64,000 bases of DNA from Streptomyces fructofermentans (GTDB taxonomy: Bacteria > Actinomycetota > Actinomycetes > Streptomycetales > Streptomycetaceae), in contig NZ_BMWD01000002.1 of the NCBI RefSeq assembly GCF_014651055.1, forward strand, positions 402,920-466,919, written 5' to 3'. A model generated the notes under the pieces. It did not search any database and was not told the DNA's origin. It was given only the letters and a program-made list of their open reading frames with translations. This document shows, one piece after another, positions 34,051 through 42,217 of the stretch (positions are counted from its first letter, which is position 1; the number at the start of each line of letters is the position of its first letter). Both the position numbers and the translations under genes were made by a program.

Positions 34051-34905
34051 ATGCAGGCGCTTCTCGATGTGTCCGGCCTCCGGAAGGTGTACGAGGGCTC
34101 GGGACGCCGCGTGGAGGCGCTGCGCGACCTGACCTTCTCCGTCGACGCGGGCGAACTCGTGTGCCTCGTAGGGCCGTCGGGCTGCGGCAAGACGACCCTG
34201 CTGAAGTGCGTGGGCGGTCTGCTCGCGCCGACCGGCGGGGAGGTGCGCCTCGGCGGGCGTCCCGTGACGGCGCCGCCGCCCGGGATGGCCGTCGTCTTCC
34301 AGGAGTACGGGCGCAGCCTGTTCCCGTGGATGCGGGTGCGGGAGAACGTCGAACTGCCGCTGCGGCAGAAGCGGCTCGACGCGGGGCGGCGCCGCGAACT
34401 CGTCGCCGACGCCCTTGAGTCGGTGGGGCTGGCCGACGCGGCGGGCGCCTATCCGTGGCAGCTCTCGGGCGGTATGCAGCAGCGGGTGGCGATCGCCCGG
34501 GCGCTCGCGTACGAGCCCGAGGTGCTGCTGATGGACGAGCCGTTCGCGGCGGTGGACGCGCAGACGCGGGCCGACCTGGAGGACCTGGTGCGCGGCCTGT
34601 GGCAGCAGCGGGGCATCACGATCCTGTTCGTGACGCACGACATCGACGAGGCCGTCTACCTGGGTGAGCGGGTCCTGGTGCTGTCCTCCTCGCCCACCGT
34701 CGTGCAGGAGGAGCTGCGGGTCGACCTCCCTTCCGGCCGCGACCAGTTGCACACCCGGGTGTCACCGCGCTTCGCCGAGTTGCGGACCCATGTGTACGAG
34801 CAGGTGCAGGCGGCCAAGCGCGGTGCGCCCGGGGTGCCCTGGCAGCGCGGTGTCCCGCTGCACAAGGACACCGTGTCGGACACACCGCCGTCCCCGACGG
34901 GCTGA
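34051..34905 (+). CDS. ABC transporter ATP-binding protein (SsuB/TauB type)
   Basis: 284 residues from ATG 34051 (AAAGGG six bases upstream). A GTG at 34027 overlapping the permease stop is an alternative. Walker A GPSGCGKTTLLKC, Q-loop VFQEYGRSLFPW, signature LSGGMQQRVAIARAL, Walker B VLLMDEPFAAVDA and the switch His (VTHDIDEAVYL) are all intact. It powers the two permeases above. Confidence 0.93.
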   Translation: MQALLDVSGLRKVYEGSGRRVEALRDLTFSVDAGELVCLVGPSGCGKTTLLKCVGGLLAPTGGEVRLGGRPVTAPPPGMAVVFQEYGRSLFPWMRVRENVELPLRQKRLDAGRRRELVADALESVGLADAAGAYPWQLSGGMQQRVAIARALAYEPEVLLMDEPFAAVDAQTRADLEDLVRGLWQQRGITILFVTHDIDEAVYLGERVLVLSSSPTVVQEELRVDLPSGRDQLHTRVSPRFAELRTHVYEQVQAAKRGAPGVPWQRGVPLHKDTVSDTPPSPTG

Positions 34906-35080
34906 CCCCGTCCGACCCGATGGCCCCTTTCCGCCGGACGGTTCGGCCGGGCGGTTCGGCCGGGGTGCCCGACCAGACCAGGGCTCAGGAGCGGCTCGCG
35001 GTCGCGCGGACCGCCTCGTACGACGGGATGCGGCTGCTTCCGTGCCACGGCGTCCCGCTCGTGCTCGTGGTGGCCGGATG

Positions 35081-35129
35081 ATGACCCCGGCGCCGTCGAC
35101 GACCTGAACCCCGACGGTGCCGGGGTCAT
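35081..35129. terminator. Bidirectional terminator after the importer
   Basis: ATGACCCCGGCGCCG (35081-35095) pairs with CGGTGCCGGGGTCAT (35115-35129), with one G:U pair and a 19-nt loop. It lies between the ABC operon and the convergent MmyB-like gene, whose stop codon is in the right arm. Confidence 0.65.
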
Positions 35130-35806
35130 GCCTCGGGCGCGGGCACCACGCTGAGATGGGCCGCCGCGCGCCGCGCCTGCCCCGGGCGGCGGACCGCCGT
35201 CGGCCGGCGAGTCTCGCGCAGGACCAGCGTCAGCCGCGTGTAGCCCATGTCCGCGAGGGTCTTGGGGGTCTCCTCGACGATCCGGCAGTCCGTACGGCCC
35301 CAGCGGGGGTCGGGATGCAGCAGCGGCCGCACCGCGCCGTCGTGCTCGACGGACTCCGGGCCGACCGCCCGGATCCAGTGCGGCAGCCCGTGCCGGTAGG
35401 CGGCGTCCATGATCGGGTCCTGCGCGATGTCCCTCAGGACCGACTGGAGTCCGTGGTCCGGTCCGTGCCGCTCCACCGCCGCGGCGAAGTGCGCGAGCAT
35501 CGGCAGGCACCAGCTCGACTCGTGCTCGCCGAGGACCGTCGCCGCGTCGGGGTGGAACAGCACGAACCGCAGGAAGTTGTCGCCCGGCATGGCGGTCGGG
35601 TGCGGGCCCACACCGCGGAAAAGTGTCTCGAAGGCACCGTTCGCGAGGACGACGTCCCAGCGGTGGTCGACGATCACGGAGGGAAAGGACACGGCCTCCA
35701 GGAGCAGGGCGTAGTCCTGCAGGTACGCCTGGGCCTCAAGGCTCTCGGGAACGGGTCGCGGCTGTGGCCGCTGCCCTCCTGCCTGGTATGCCATCGGGAG
35801 GTCCAC
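35126..35806 (-). CDS. Orphan MmyB-like ligand-binding domain protein
   Basis: 226 residues. Residues 30-185 match the MmyB-like ligand-binding (PAS-related) domain: PSVIVDHRWDVVLANGAFETLF, PGDNFLRFVLFHPDA and DIAQDPIMDAAYRHG...WIRAVGP. Most MmyB regulators have an N-terminal XRE helix-turn-helix. Here there are only about 28 residues before the sensor domain and no HTH. It may sense a small molecule (fatty-acid-like in known members) and act through another protein. The start is uncertain: ATG 35794 is in frame. Confidence 0.75.
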   Translation of the reverse strand: MDLPMAYQAGGQRPQPRPVPESLEAQAYLQDYALLLEAVSFPSVIVDHRWDVVLANGAFETLFRGVGPHPTAMPGDNFLRFVLFHPDAATVLGEHESSWCLPMLAHFAAAVERHGPDHGLQSVLRDIAQDPIMDAAYRHGLPHWIRAVGPESVEHDGAVRPLLHPDPRWGRTDCRIVEETPKTLADMGYTRLTLVLRETRRPTAVRRPGQARRAAAHLSVVPAPEA

Positions 35807-36070
35807 CCCTCTTGCCTATGCGGGCTTCACGCGGCGTCGTGATCCTGCTATCCCGGGCCGAGCGGTGTCAACTATCGTGGCATTTGGCGACCGTTGACGG
35901 CTGAATCCCGCCACAGTTGTGGCGAGACCTGGATGTGGGTTCGGCCCAAGGGCTACTCTCCGGTCTCCGGGCGATTCACGCCGCACTTCCCGGATTCCCA
36001 CAGGGACTTCACTACCGAGGGATCCGGTTCCCCGGAGCGCGGCGTCGACAGAGACGTAGGAGACGTGTCG

Positions 36071-36733
36071 GTGACGGGTGGCTTCGAGGTTCCGGGCGCC
36101 GCGGCGACGGGTCTGCTGCCGGCCGTCGTGGCACGCGTGTCCGGACTCGCCGACCGGCTCGGCGCGTCGCGCGACGAGGTGTTCGACGTACGGCGCCTGT
36201 CCGCCGCGTCCGGTGTGCCGGAGATCGTGGCCAGGTCCCTCCTGAACGGGCTTCCCGCGGGCGAACCCGACCTCCAGGCCCGCTTCCTGCAACGCCTCGA
36301 CCTGCTGCGCCGCACCCGCCTCAAGCCCAACGGCCGCCGCTACACCCAGCAGGAGATCGCCGACGGGGCGGGCATGTCCCGCCAGCAGGCCGGCGCGCTC
36401 ATCAACGGCGACCGCCGCCCCACGATGGAGCACTGCGACGCGATCCAGCGCTTCTTCCGCGTGCACGCGGGGTTCCTGACCGCCGAGGACCCCGAGGCGC
36501 TCGCGGGCGCCCTCCAGCGCACCGAGCAGGAACTCCTCCAACGGCTCGCCGACCGGGAGCGGCAGGCGGCCTCCCCGGGGACCGCCGACGACCCGCTGGA
36601 GCGGCTGCTGCAGGACCACGGAGTGCGGGGCATCGCCTGGCGGGCCGCGCAACTTCCCACGGACCAGCACCGGGACAAGGTCGCCGAGTGGCTGGACATG
36701 CTCCTGGAGAGCGTCAAGCGGCCCAAGTCGTGA
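36071..36733 (+). CDS. HTH transcriptional regulator (XRE-like)
   Basis: 220 residues from GTG 36071 (AGGAG eight bases upstream; GTG 36065 and a farther upstream extension are possible). The central helix-turn-helix reads YTQQEIADGAGMSRQQAGALINGDRRPTMEHCDAIQRFF, typical of XRE/Cro folds. The C-terminal 80 residues are helical. It is coupled to the metallopeptidase gene that follows (14-bp gap, or GTGA overlap with an alternative start). This suggests a regulator/protease pair in which the peptidase cleaves the regulator. Confidence 0.8.
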   Translation: MTGGFEVPGAAATGLLPAVVARVSGLADRLGASRDEVFDVRRLSAASGVPEIVARSLLNGLPAGEPDLQARFLQRLDLLRRTRLKPNGRRYTQQEIADGAGMSRQQAGALINGDRRPTMEHCDAIQRFFRVHAGFLTAEDPEALAGALQRTEQELLQRLADRERQAASPGTADDPLERLLQDHGVRGIAWRAAQLPTDQHRDKVAEWLDMLLESVKRPKS

Positions 36734-36747
36734 GCCGGGGGAATTCT

Positions 36748-37296
36748 GTGGGCATCGGAAAGGACATGCGCCGGCTGTGCGGCGAGCTGGTCGACGGACT
36801 GTCGTTGTCCGCGCCGGCTGCCGCCGCCGACCTCTGCACGGCCCTGTGCGACGCGATGAGCAGGCGCCGCGGCCGTCCCGTGAGGTTCCGCGCCGCCTCG
36901 TTCCCGCCGGGCACGGCGAGCGGACTGTGGCTGGACATGGCCGACCAGGACGTCGTGGTCGTCGAGGAACGCACGGCGCCCGACCACCAGTTGGTGATCC
37001 TCGGCCACGAGCTGTGGCACATGAACGCCGGACACTGCGGGCGGCACGTGGCGGGCGCCGCCGTCGCCGCCCGGCTGCTGTCGGACGACGCCGACCTGCG
37101 CAGCGCGGTGCTGGCCGTGGCGGCGCGCACCCGCTTCGACCTGGCCGACGAGAAGGAGGCCGAGAGCTTCGGGCTGCTGCTGGCCAGCAAGTGCCGTGGC
37201 TGGCTGTCGGGTTCACCGCCGCGGGCTCCGCTGGGGCGCGACGGACTGGCCGGGCGCATCGAGGCCTCCCTGGGCTACCGCGGGCCGCGAAGCTGA
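36748..37296 (+). CDS. ImmA/IrrE-type metallopeptidase-like protein
   Basis: 182 residues from GTG 36748 (GGGGGA upstream; GTG 36730 overlapping the regulator stop is an alternative). The zinc-metallopeptidase motif HELWHMNAGH (HExxH variant, His-Glu-Leu-Trp-His) lies near residue 90, after VVVVEERTAPDHQLVIL. Proteins of this kind are often annotated as toxin components because they pair with an XRE regulator. ImmA is known to cleave its cognate repressor. Here the partner is the gene just upstream. Confidence 0.85.
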   Translation: MGIGKDMRRLCGELVDGLSLSAPAAAADLCTALCDAMSRRRGRPVRFRAASFPPGTASGLWLDMADQDVVVVEERTAPDHQLVILGHELWHMNAGHCGRHVAGAAVAARLLSDDADLRSAVLAVAARTRFDLADEKEAESFGLLLASKCRGWLSGSPPRAPLGRDGLAGRIEASLGYRGPRS

Positions 37297-37311
37297 GGGC
37301 GCCGACACACC

Positions 37312-38577
37312 ATGGACGGCTCCAGCTACTACGTTCCCGCGGTCGCCATGACGATCGCCCTCGCCGTCAAGGGCCCCTCGCTGCTGCGGTCCTGGCGCGA
37401 CCCGCTGCTGCGGTCGGTGTGCACGCTGATGGCGCTCTCGGCGCTGGTCTTCCTCTTCGCGGCGCCGCCCACCATCGCCGAGGTCAACGAACTGCTGGGC
37501 GTCACCAACATCTCCGCGCCGCTCGTCTACTGCCTCCTGAGCGCCTTCAGCGGGGCCTGCCTGGTGCTGATCGTCAACTGGCGCGGCGGGCCGGTGGAGT
37601 CGACCCGCAGGACCTCGCGCCGCTGGATCGTCGCGTACGGGTGCGTGGTCGTCGCCGTCCTCGTGCTGTTCGCCCTGGGCGACACACCCGTGGAGCGGCT
37701 GCGGGACTTCGACACCCACTACGCGCGTGAACCGTTCGTCCGCGAGATGATCGTGCTGTACCTGGCGGCCATCGCCGTGGCGGGCGTCGCGATGAGCGTG
37801 ATGTGCTGCCGCTGGGCGCTCCAGGTACACGGCACACTGCGGGTCGGCCTGCTGATCATCGTGGCCGGGTACATGCTCAACCTGGCCTATGTGACGACCA
37901 AGTTCACCGCTGTCGCCGCACGCTGGAACGGCGTCGACCTCGACCGTCTGAGCACGGACCTGGCGCCCGTGCTGGCCTCCGCGGGAGTACAGGTCAGCGC
38001 CGTCGGCTTCTGCTTTCCGCTGGCCTGCCAGCGCCTCGGCGGAACCTGGGCCACCTGGTCGACGTACCGCCGACTGGGACCGCTGTGGCGCGAGTTGGAG
38101 TCGGTCTCGCCGCCCGCGCACCGGTCGGTGCGGATGTCGTGGTGGTCGCCCGTCGAACTCCAGGTCACCCGGCGCGAGTCGGACATCCACGACGGGATGC
38201 TCAGTCTTTACCCCTACTTCGACGCGGCCCTGCGCGCCCGCGTCCACGACGCGGCCGTGGCGGCGGGCTCCGGTCCCGCGCAGGCCCGGGCCGAGGCGGA
38301 CGCGGCGATGGTGGCGGCCGCCGTACGAGCTCGGGCCGCCGACCCGGAGGGGCACGCCCTGGACACCGCCGGACGGGCGGGCTCCGGCGGCTCCCCCTCG
38401 GGGGACGCCGAACGCCCCGGGCCCCTCCCGTCCCCCGAGGGGCCCCGCGACCTCGTGGGGATGTCCGTGGCCCTGCGCCGGTCGTCCGTGGTCGCCGCCG
38501 CCGTCCGGGGCCGCTTCCCGGAGCCGGACACCGGCGCGGACACCCACGCGCGGTCCCGCGAGCCGCACACCGGCTGA
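37312..38577 (+). CDS. Multi-spanning membrane protein (MAB_1171c-like)
   Basis: 421 residues. About seven hydrophobic segments span residues 1-240, followed by a cytoplasmic tail with RRLGPLWRELESVSP and HDGMLSLYPYFDAAL. The gene order HTH regulator, HExxH peptidase, this membrane protein recurs in Streptomyces. The membrane protein is annotated as a putative transporter, but no substrate is known. It starts 15 bp after the peptidase. The C-terminal 100 residues are low-complexity. Confidence 0.75.
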   Translation: MDGSSYYVPAVAMTIALAVKGPSLLRSWRDPLLRSVCTLMALSALVFLFAAPPTIAEVNELLGVTNISAPLVYCLLSAFSGACLVLIVNWRGGPVESTRRTSRRWIVAYGCVVVAVLVLFALGDTPVERLRDFDTHYAREPFVREMIVLYLAAIAVAGVAMSVMCCRWALQVHGTLRVGLLIIVAGYMLNLAYVTTKFTAVAARWNGVDLDRLSTDLAPVLASAGVQVSAVGFCFPLACQRLGGTWATWSTYRRLGPLWRELESVSPPAHRSVRMSWWSPVELQVTRRESDIHDGMLSLYPYFDAALRARVHDAAVAAGSGPAQARAEADAAMVAAAVRARAADPEGHALDTAGRAGSGGSPSGDAERPGPLPSPEGPRDLVGMSVALRRSSVVAAAVRGRFPEPDTGADTHARSREPHTG

Positions 38578-38600
38578 GCGCCGGACACCGCGCAGCCCCC

Positions 38601-39623
38601 TCAGGTCGCGCTGCGTTCGCTCGCCTCCCTGAGTTCCCGCTCCCGCACGCGGTCGGGCGCGGTGCCGGGCCGGCCGGCACACAGCAACTCGCTCCAGTGC
38701 TCGCGGCTCCAGTCGGCGGGCGCCGTCGTACCGGTGAACTCCTCGACGAGGGAGGCGAACCGGGCCGCGTCGCTGTGGAAGGGGAAGTGCCCCGCGCCCT
38801 CGAAGATCTCCAGCCGGCTGCCGGGCATCGCCTCGTGGGCCCCGTACGCGTGCCGTACCGGGACCACGCTGTCCCGGTCGCCCCAGATGAGCAGCGTGGG
38901 CATGCCTGCCGTGAGGTAGCAGCGGTCGAGCATCGTCACGACCTGGCCGCGCCAGTCGACGACGGCCCGCAGCGTACGGATGAAGGCGCTGCGCGAGGTC
39001 TCGTCGGGCAACGCGTCGACGAGCGTCAGCAGTTCGGCCGCGTCCTGCCCCAGATCGGTGTCGAGCCACCGCGTCAGGTGCGCGAACATCCGCGCCTGGA
39101 GCGCCATGCCCGGCAGTCTCAGCGCGGACAGTGCCAGGTGGGCGCCCGGCAGCGACACCGCCCTCAGCACGGGGTTCACCTCCCGGCCCACCCCGCCGGC
39201 GCTCACCAGGACCAGCCGCTCGGTGCGCTCCGGGAACTGGTAGGCGAACTGCATCGCCACGCCGCCGCCCAGCGAGTGCCCGAGCAGGGTGGCCCGCTCG
39301 ATGCCGAGGGTGGACAGCAGGTCCCGCAGGCCGTTGGCGTAGGCGGCCACCGAGTAGTCGGCACGCGGCTTGTCGGAGGCGCCGTGGCCGAGCAGGTCGG
39401 GCGCGACGACGGTGTGGGTGCGCGCGAGGCGCGGCACCAGCTCGGCCCAGGTCGCCGAGGAGTCGCCGATGCCGTGGACGAGCACGAGCGCCGGGCCCTC
39501 GCCGGCCATGCGGTACGCGCGCCGGTAGCCGTGCACCGTCCGGTGGCGCAGCCGCAGTTCGCCGTCGCCGACCGGACGCAGCCTCGCGCCGCGCCGCGGG
39601 CGCCGCCCTGGTACGTCGACCAC
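38601..39623 (-). CDS. Alpha/beta hydrolase
   Basis: 340 residues from GTG 39623, with GGGGAGG seven bases upstream. LVLVHGIGDSSATW carries the oxyanion HG motif. The nucleophile elbow is GHSLGGG, the acid is in LLIWGDRDSVVP and the catalytic His in GAGHFPFH. A complete catalytic triad supports esterase/lipase or haloperoxidase-like hydrolase activity on an unknown substrate. It is cytoplasmic: no signal peptide. Confidence 0.88.
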   Translation of the reverse strand: MVDVPGRRPRRGARLRPVGDGELRLRHRTVHGYRRAYRMAGEGPALVLVHGIGDSSATWAELVPRLARTHTVVAPDLLGHGASDKPRADYSVAAYANGLRDLLSTLGIERATLLGHSLGGGVAMQFAYQFPERTERLVLVSAGGVGREVNPVLRAVSLPGAHLALSALRLPGMALQARMFAHLTRWLDTDLGQDAAELLTLVDALPDETSRSAFIRTLRAVVDWRGQVVTMLDRCYLTAGMPTLLIWGDRDSVVPVRHAYGAHEAMPGSRLEIFEGAGHFPFHSDAARFASLVEEFTGTTAPADWSREHWSELLCAGRPGTAPDRVRERELREASERSAT

Positions 39624-39852
39624 CGGCCCGCCTCCCCTCACCGGCCCGCCGGGGTACGGCCGCGGCCCTCGGTTCCAGCGTAGGACGCTTGTCCGACGTG
39701 GGGTTTCCGTGAGGTTTCGTTTCCGCTGACCGGGCGAACCGATCGGGACGGAAAGGGCATTGTCAGTGGCGGACGGCAAGCTGGACCCAGCGCCACCGCT
39801 GTGCGGCGGCGCGCGCACCTCCGAAGCCGAGCCGAACCGGGAGAGCCGTCCG

Positions 39853-40080
39853 ATGCCGACCGCCGTACTGACCGATCACGAACGCACCGCCGTGCAGGCC
39901 TATCTGCGTCTCCTGCAGACGGTACGGGCCGCGCTCGACGCCCCGCCCGGCTCGGGACGACCACCCGTCGTGCCGCCCGGCGCCCTCGCCGAGGCGGAGC
40001 GCGCGTTGGCGGCGGCGGGCCTCACCGGCAACGAGGAGGCGTTCTTCCGGATGCTGCGCTCGTGGTGCCCGGAGGTGTGA
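39853..40080 (+). CDS. Small hypothetical protein
   Basis: 75 residues, ATG 39853 with GGGAGAG upstream. It looks all-helical (HERTAVQAYLRLLQTVRAAL..., LAEAERALAAAGL, EEAFFRMLRSW). No recognised family. It is convergent with the phosphopantetheinyl transferase, 18 bp apart. Confidence 0.55.
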   Translation: MPTAVLTDHERTAVQAYLRLLQTVRAALDAPPGSGRPPVVPPGALAEAERALAAAGLTGNEEAFFRMLRSWCPEV

Positions 40081-40098
40081 CGAGCCCGCTTCCGGGCC

Positions 40099-40833
40099 TC
40101 ACCCCGGCAGGCCCGGGCCCGCGGCACCCGTCGCTCCCGGGGCCGTCCGGCCCGGTCCGCGCGGCACGGCCACCGAGGTCGCCACGAGACCGCGGCCCAC
40201 CGTCCAGCGGCCCTCGAAGCGGCCGACACGACGGCCGTCCACCACCGGGCCGGGCACGAGGAGCCGTGCGCTCAGCCGCCCCGACGGAGTCGGTCCGGGC
40301 TCCATGGAGAGGTCGATGTCGGCCTCCGAGAAGTCGAGCCACTTCCCGGTCAGGGGGAACCACGCCTTGTAGACGGACTCCTTGGCGCTGAACAGCAGCC
40401 GGTCCCAGTGGACCGAGGGGTGCTCCCCGGTGAGCCGGTCCAGCCGTCGGACCTCGTCGGGCAGCGCGACGGCTTCGAGGACGTACTCCGGGAGCGGCAG
40501 ATGCGGCTCGGCGTCGATGCCGAGCGAGGCCAGGTCGCCGGTCCGGGCGAGTGCCGCCGCGGCATAGCCGTCGCAGTGCGTCATGCTGCCGACCAGCCCG
40601 GCGGGCCAGCGGGGCGCTCCCCGGTCGCCGTGCGGGACGGCCTGCGCGGGCACGCCCAGCTTCTCCATGGCACGCCTGGCGCAGCCGCGTACGACCGCGA
40701 ACTCTCGGCGGCGCTTGGCGACGGCGCCGACGATCAGCTCCGGCTCCCCCGGATACAGCGCCGTGTCCCCGGGCACGTCGTCACCGTGTGCCTCCACGGC
40801 CACGACCGGATCCGGGAGCAGTTCCTCGATCAC
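40099..40833 (-). CDS. Sfp-type 4'-phosphopantetheinyl transferase
   Basis: 244 residues from GTG 40833 (GGAGG nine bases upstream). It has the family motifs VGSMTHCDGYAAAAL, LGIDAEPHLPLP (Mg-binding Asp/Glu) and LLFSAKESVYKAW (the W/F-S-x-K-E-x-x-x-K signature). It activates acyl- or peptidyl-carrier proteins by adding the CoA arm. The Entd/PptT-like N-terminus (ELLPDPVVAVEAHGD) suggests the type used for siderophore or polyketide/NRPS enzymes. Its start overlaps the upstream phosphoesterase by 53 bp. Confidence 0.92.
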   Translation of the reverse strand: MIEELLPDPVVAVEAHGDDVPGDTALYPGEPELIVGAVAKRRREFAVVRGCARRAMEKLGVPAQAVPHGDRGAPRWPAGLVGSMTHCDGYAAAALARTGDLASLGIDAEPHLPLPEYVLEAVALPDEVRRLDRLTGEHPSVHWDRLLFSAKESVYKAWFPLTGKWLDFSEADIDLSMEPGPTPSGRLSARLLVPGPVVDGRRVGRFEGRWTVGRGLVATSVAVPRGPGRTAPGATGAAGPGLPG

Positions 40834-41686
40834 CGGATCCGACCTCCATCGGCAGAATGACACGCGGTGTGCCCGGCGGTTCCGGACGCTTTCGCCACTC
40901 GCGGGGGTATCCCACCGAGACCTCTTCGAAGCGGACACCGTCGAGCCTGGTGCTCCGGGGGATGTGCAGGTGCCCGTAGACCATGGCGGTCGCACGGTGG
41001 GCGCGGTGCCAGTCGGCGGTGAGCCGGGTGCCGCACCACATGGCGAACTCGGGGTACCACAGGACCTCGGTCGGATGCCGGTCCAGCGGATAGTGGTTGA
41101 CCAGCACGGTGGGCAGTTGGTCGGGCAGCTCCGCGAGCCTGCGCTCCGTCCCGGTCACGCGGGCCCGGCACCACGCCTCGCGGCTGGGGTACGGGTCGGG
41201 GTGCAGGAAGCGCTCGTCGGCGCAGACCACGCCGGTTCCCCTGGCGTACGCGAGCCCCTGCTCCTTGGTGGTGCAGCCCGCCGGGAGGAACGAGTAGTCG
41301 TACAGGAGGAAGAGCGGGGCGACCGCGACCGGTCCGCCCTCGCCCTCCCACACGGGGTACGGGTCCTCCGGGGTGGTGACGCCCAGTTCGCGGCACATCT
41401 CGACGAGGTGCCCGTACCGGGCCGCGCCGCGCAGGGTGACGGTGTCGTCGGGATGGGTCCACAGCTCGTGGTTGCCCGGAGCCCAGATCACCTTGCGGAA
41501 CCGCGAGGCGAGCAGCCCGAGGGCCCAGCGGATGTCCTCGACGGTCTCGGCGACGTCGCCGGCGACGATCAGCCAGTCCTCGTCCGTGCCGGGCCGCATG
41601 TCCTCGACGAGAGCGCGGTTCTCGGGATGGGCGACGTGCAGGTCGCTGATGGCCAGCAGGCGGCCCGGTCGGTCGGCCGTCGTCAC
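40781..41686 (-). CDS. Calcineurin-like metallophosphoesterase
   Basis: 301 residues from GTG 41686 (GGAGG eight bases upstream). The metal-binding motifs are all present: AISDLHVAH, VAGDVAE, GNHELW, VNHYPLD and YGHLHIPR. The 53-bp overlap with the phosphopantetheinyl transferase indicates co-translation. This pairing is common in Streptomyces, although why a phosphoesterase accompanies the transferase is not established; turnover of CoA fragments or carrier-protein arms is one inference. Confidence 0.9.
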   Translation of the reverse strand: MTTADRPGRLLAISDLHVAHPENRALVEDMRPGTDEDWLIVAGDVAETVEDIRWALGLLASRFRKVIWAPGNHELWTHPDDTVTLRGAARYGHLVEMCRELGVTTPEDPYPVWEGEGGPVAVAPLFLLYDYSFLPAGCTTKEQGLAYARGTGVVCADERFLHPDPYPSREAWCRARVTGTERRLAELPDQLPTVLVNHYPLDRHPTEVLWYPEFAMWCGTRLTADWHRAHRATAMVYGHLHIPRSTRLDGVRFEEVSVGYPREWRKRPEPPGTPRVILPMEVGSGDRGTAPGSGRGRGGTR

Positions 41687-41946
41687 CCTCGCCCCCTCCA
41701 CGCACCGTGCGGCCTCCGCGTCCATGGGCGGAGCGCGGGACGGATGTCGGCTCCACGGTACAAGAGCGACATCCTCCGGCGGCGCCCTCGCGGCCTCCCG
41801 CACTCAACTCCCCCTGTAGGGCGAATTGTTCGCCGATGGATACGGGTCCCAGGAGCCGGGTGCCCTTGAGTCCCGGGGTCCGGGGCCCGGGTCGCGGGGA
41901 TCTCCCGGGGTCGCCGGGGTCCGGTTTCCAGGTGTCCCGTCCCGGC

Positions 41947-41986
41947 GGCCGCACGTGCGCCGGATCGGCCGCACGTGCGCCGGATC
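41947..41986. repeat. Perfect 20-bp tandem duplication with CACGTG core
   Basis: Two adjacent identical copies of GGCCGCACGTGCGCCGGATC lie about 230 bp upstream of the ATP-grasp gene. Each contains the palindrome GCACGTGC. A paired operator site is possible. Confidence 0.8.
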
Positions 41987-42106
41987 GTCGCGGAACGTTG
42001 AATTCCAAGGTCCTGACAGGTCCGGGGAGGCGCCGCGGGCCCGTCCGGGGAATCCGTAACACGCACGTAGCAGCAGAGCCGCTCGGGAAGCCCTATGATC
42101 GGCCCA

Positions 42107-42150
42107 ACACAACCGCCACGGACTCCCGTTTTCGGACGGCGGTTTTGTGT
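42107..42150 (+). terminator. Terminator/attenuator-like hairpin before ATP-grasp gene
   Basis: ACACAACCGCC pairs with GGCGGTTTTGTGT (2-nt bulge), and the inner stem is followed by TTTT. It sits about 68 bp before the ATP-grasp start. It is unusual here in having a T-run. The rest of 41690-42217 holds no gene I can support. Confidence 0.5.
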
Positions 42151-42217
42151 ACCTCCCTACTCCTAGGCCGGGCACGGCCTGCTTCGCCGTGCCCGCGAAC
42201 CCTGAAAGGTGGCCTGC

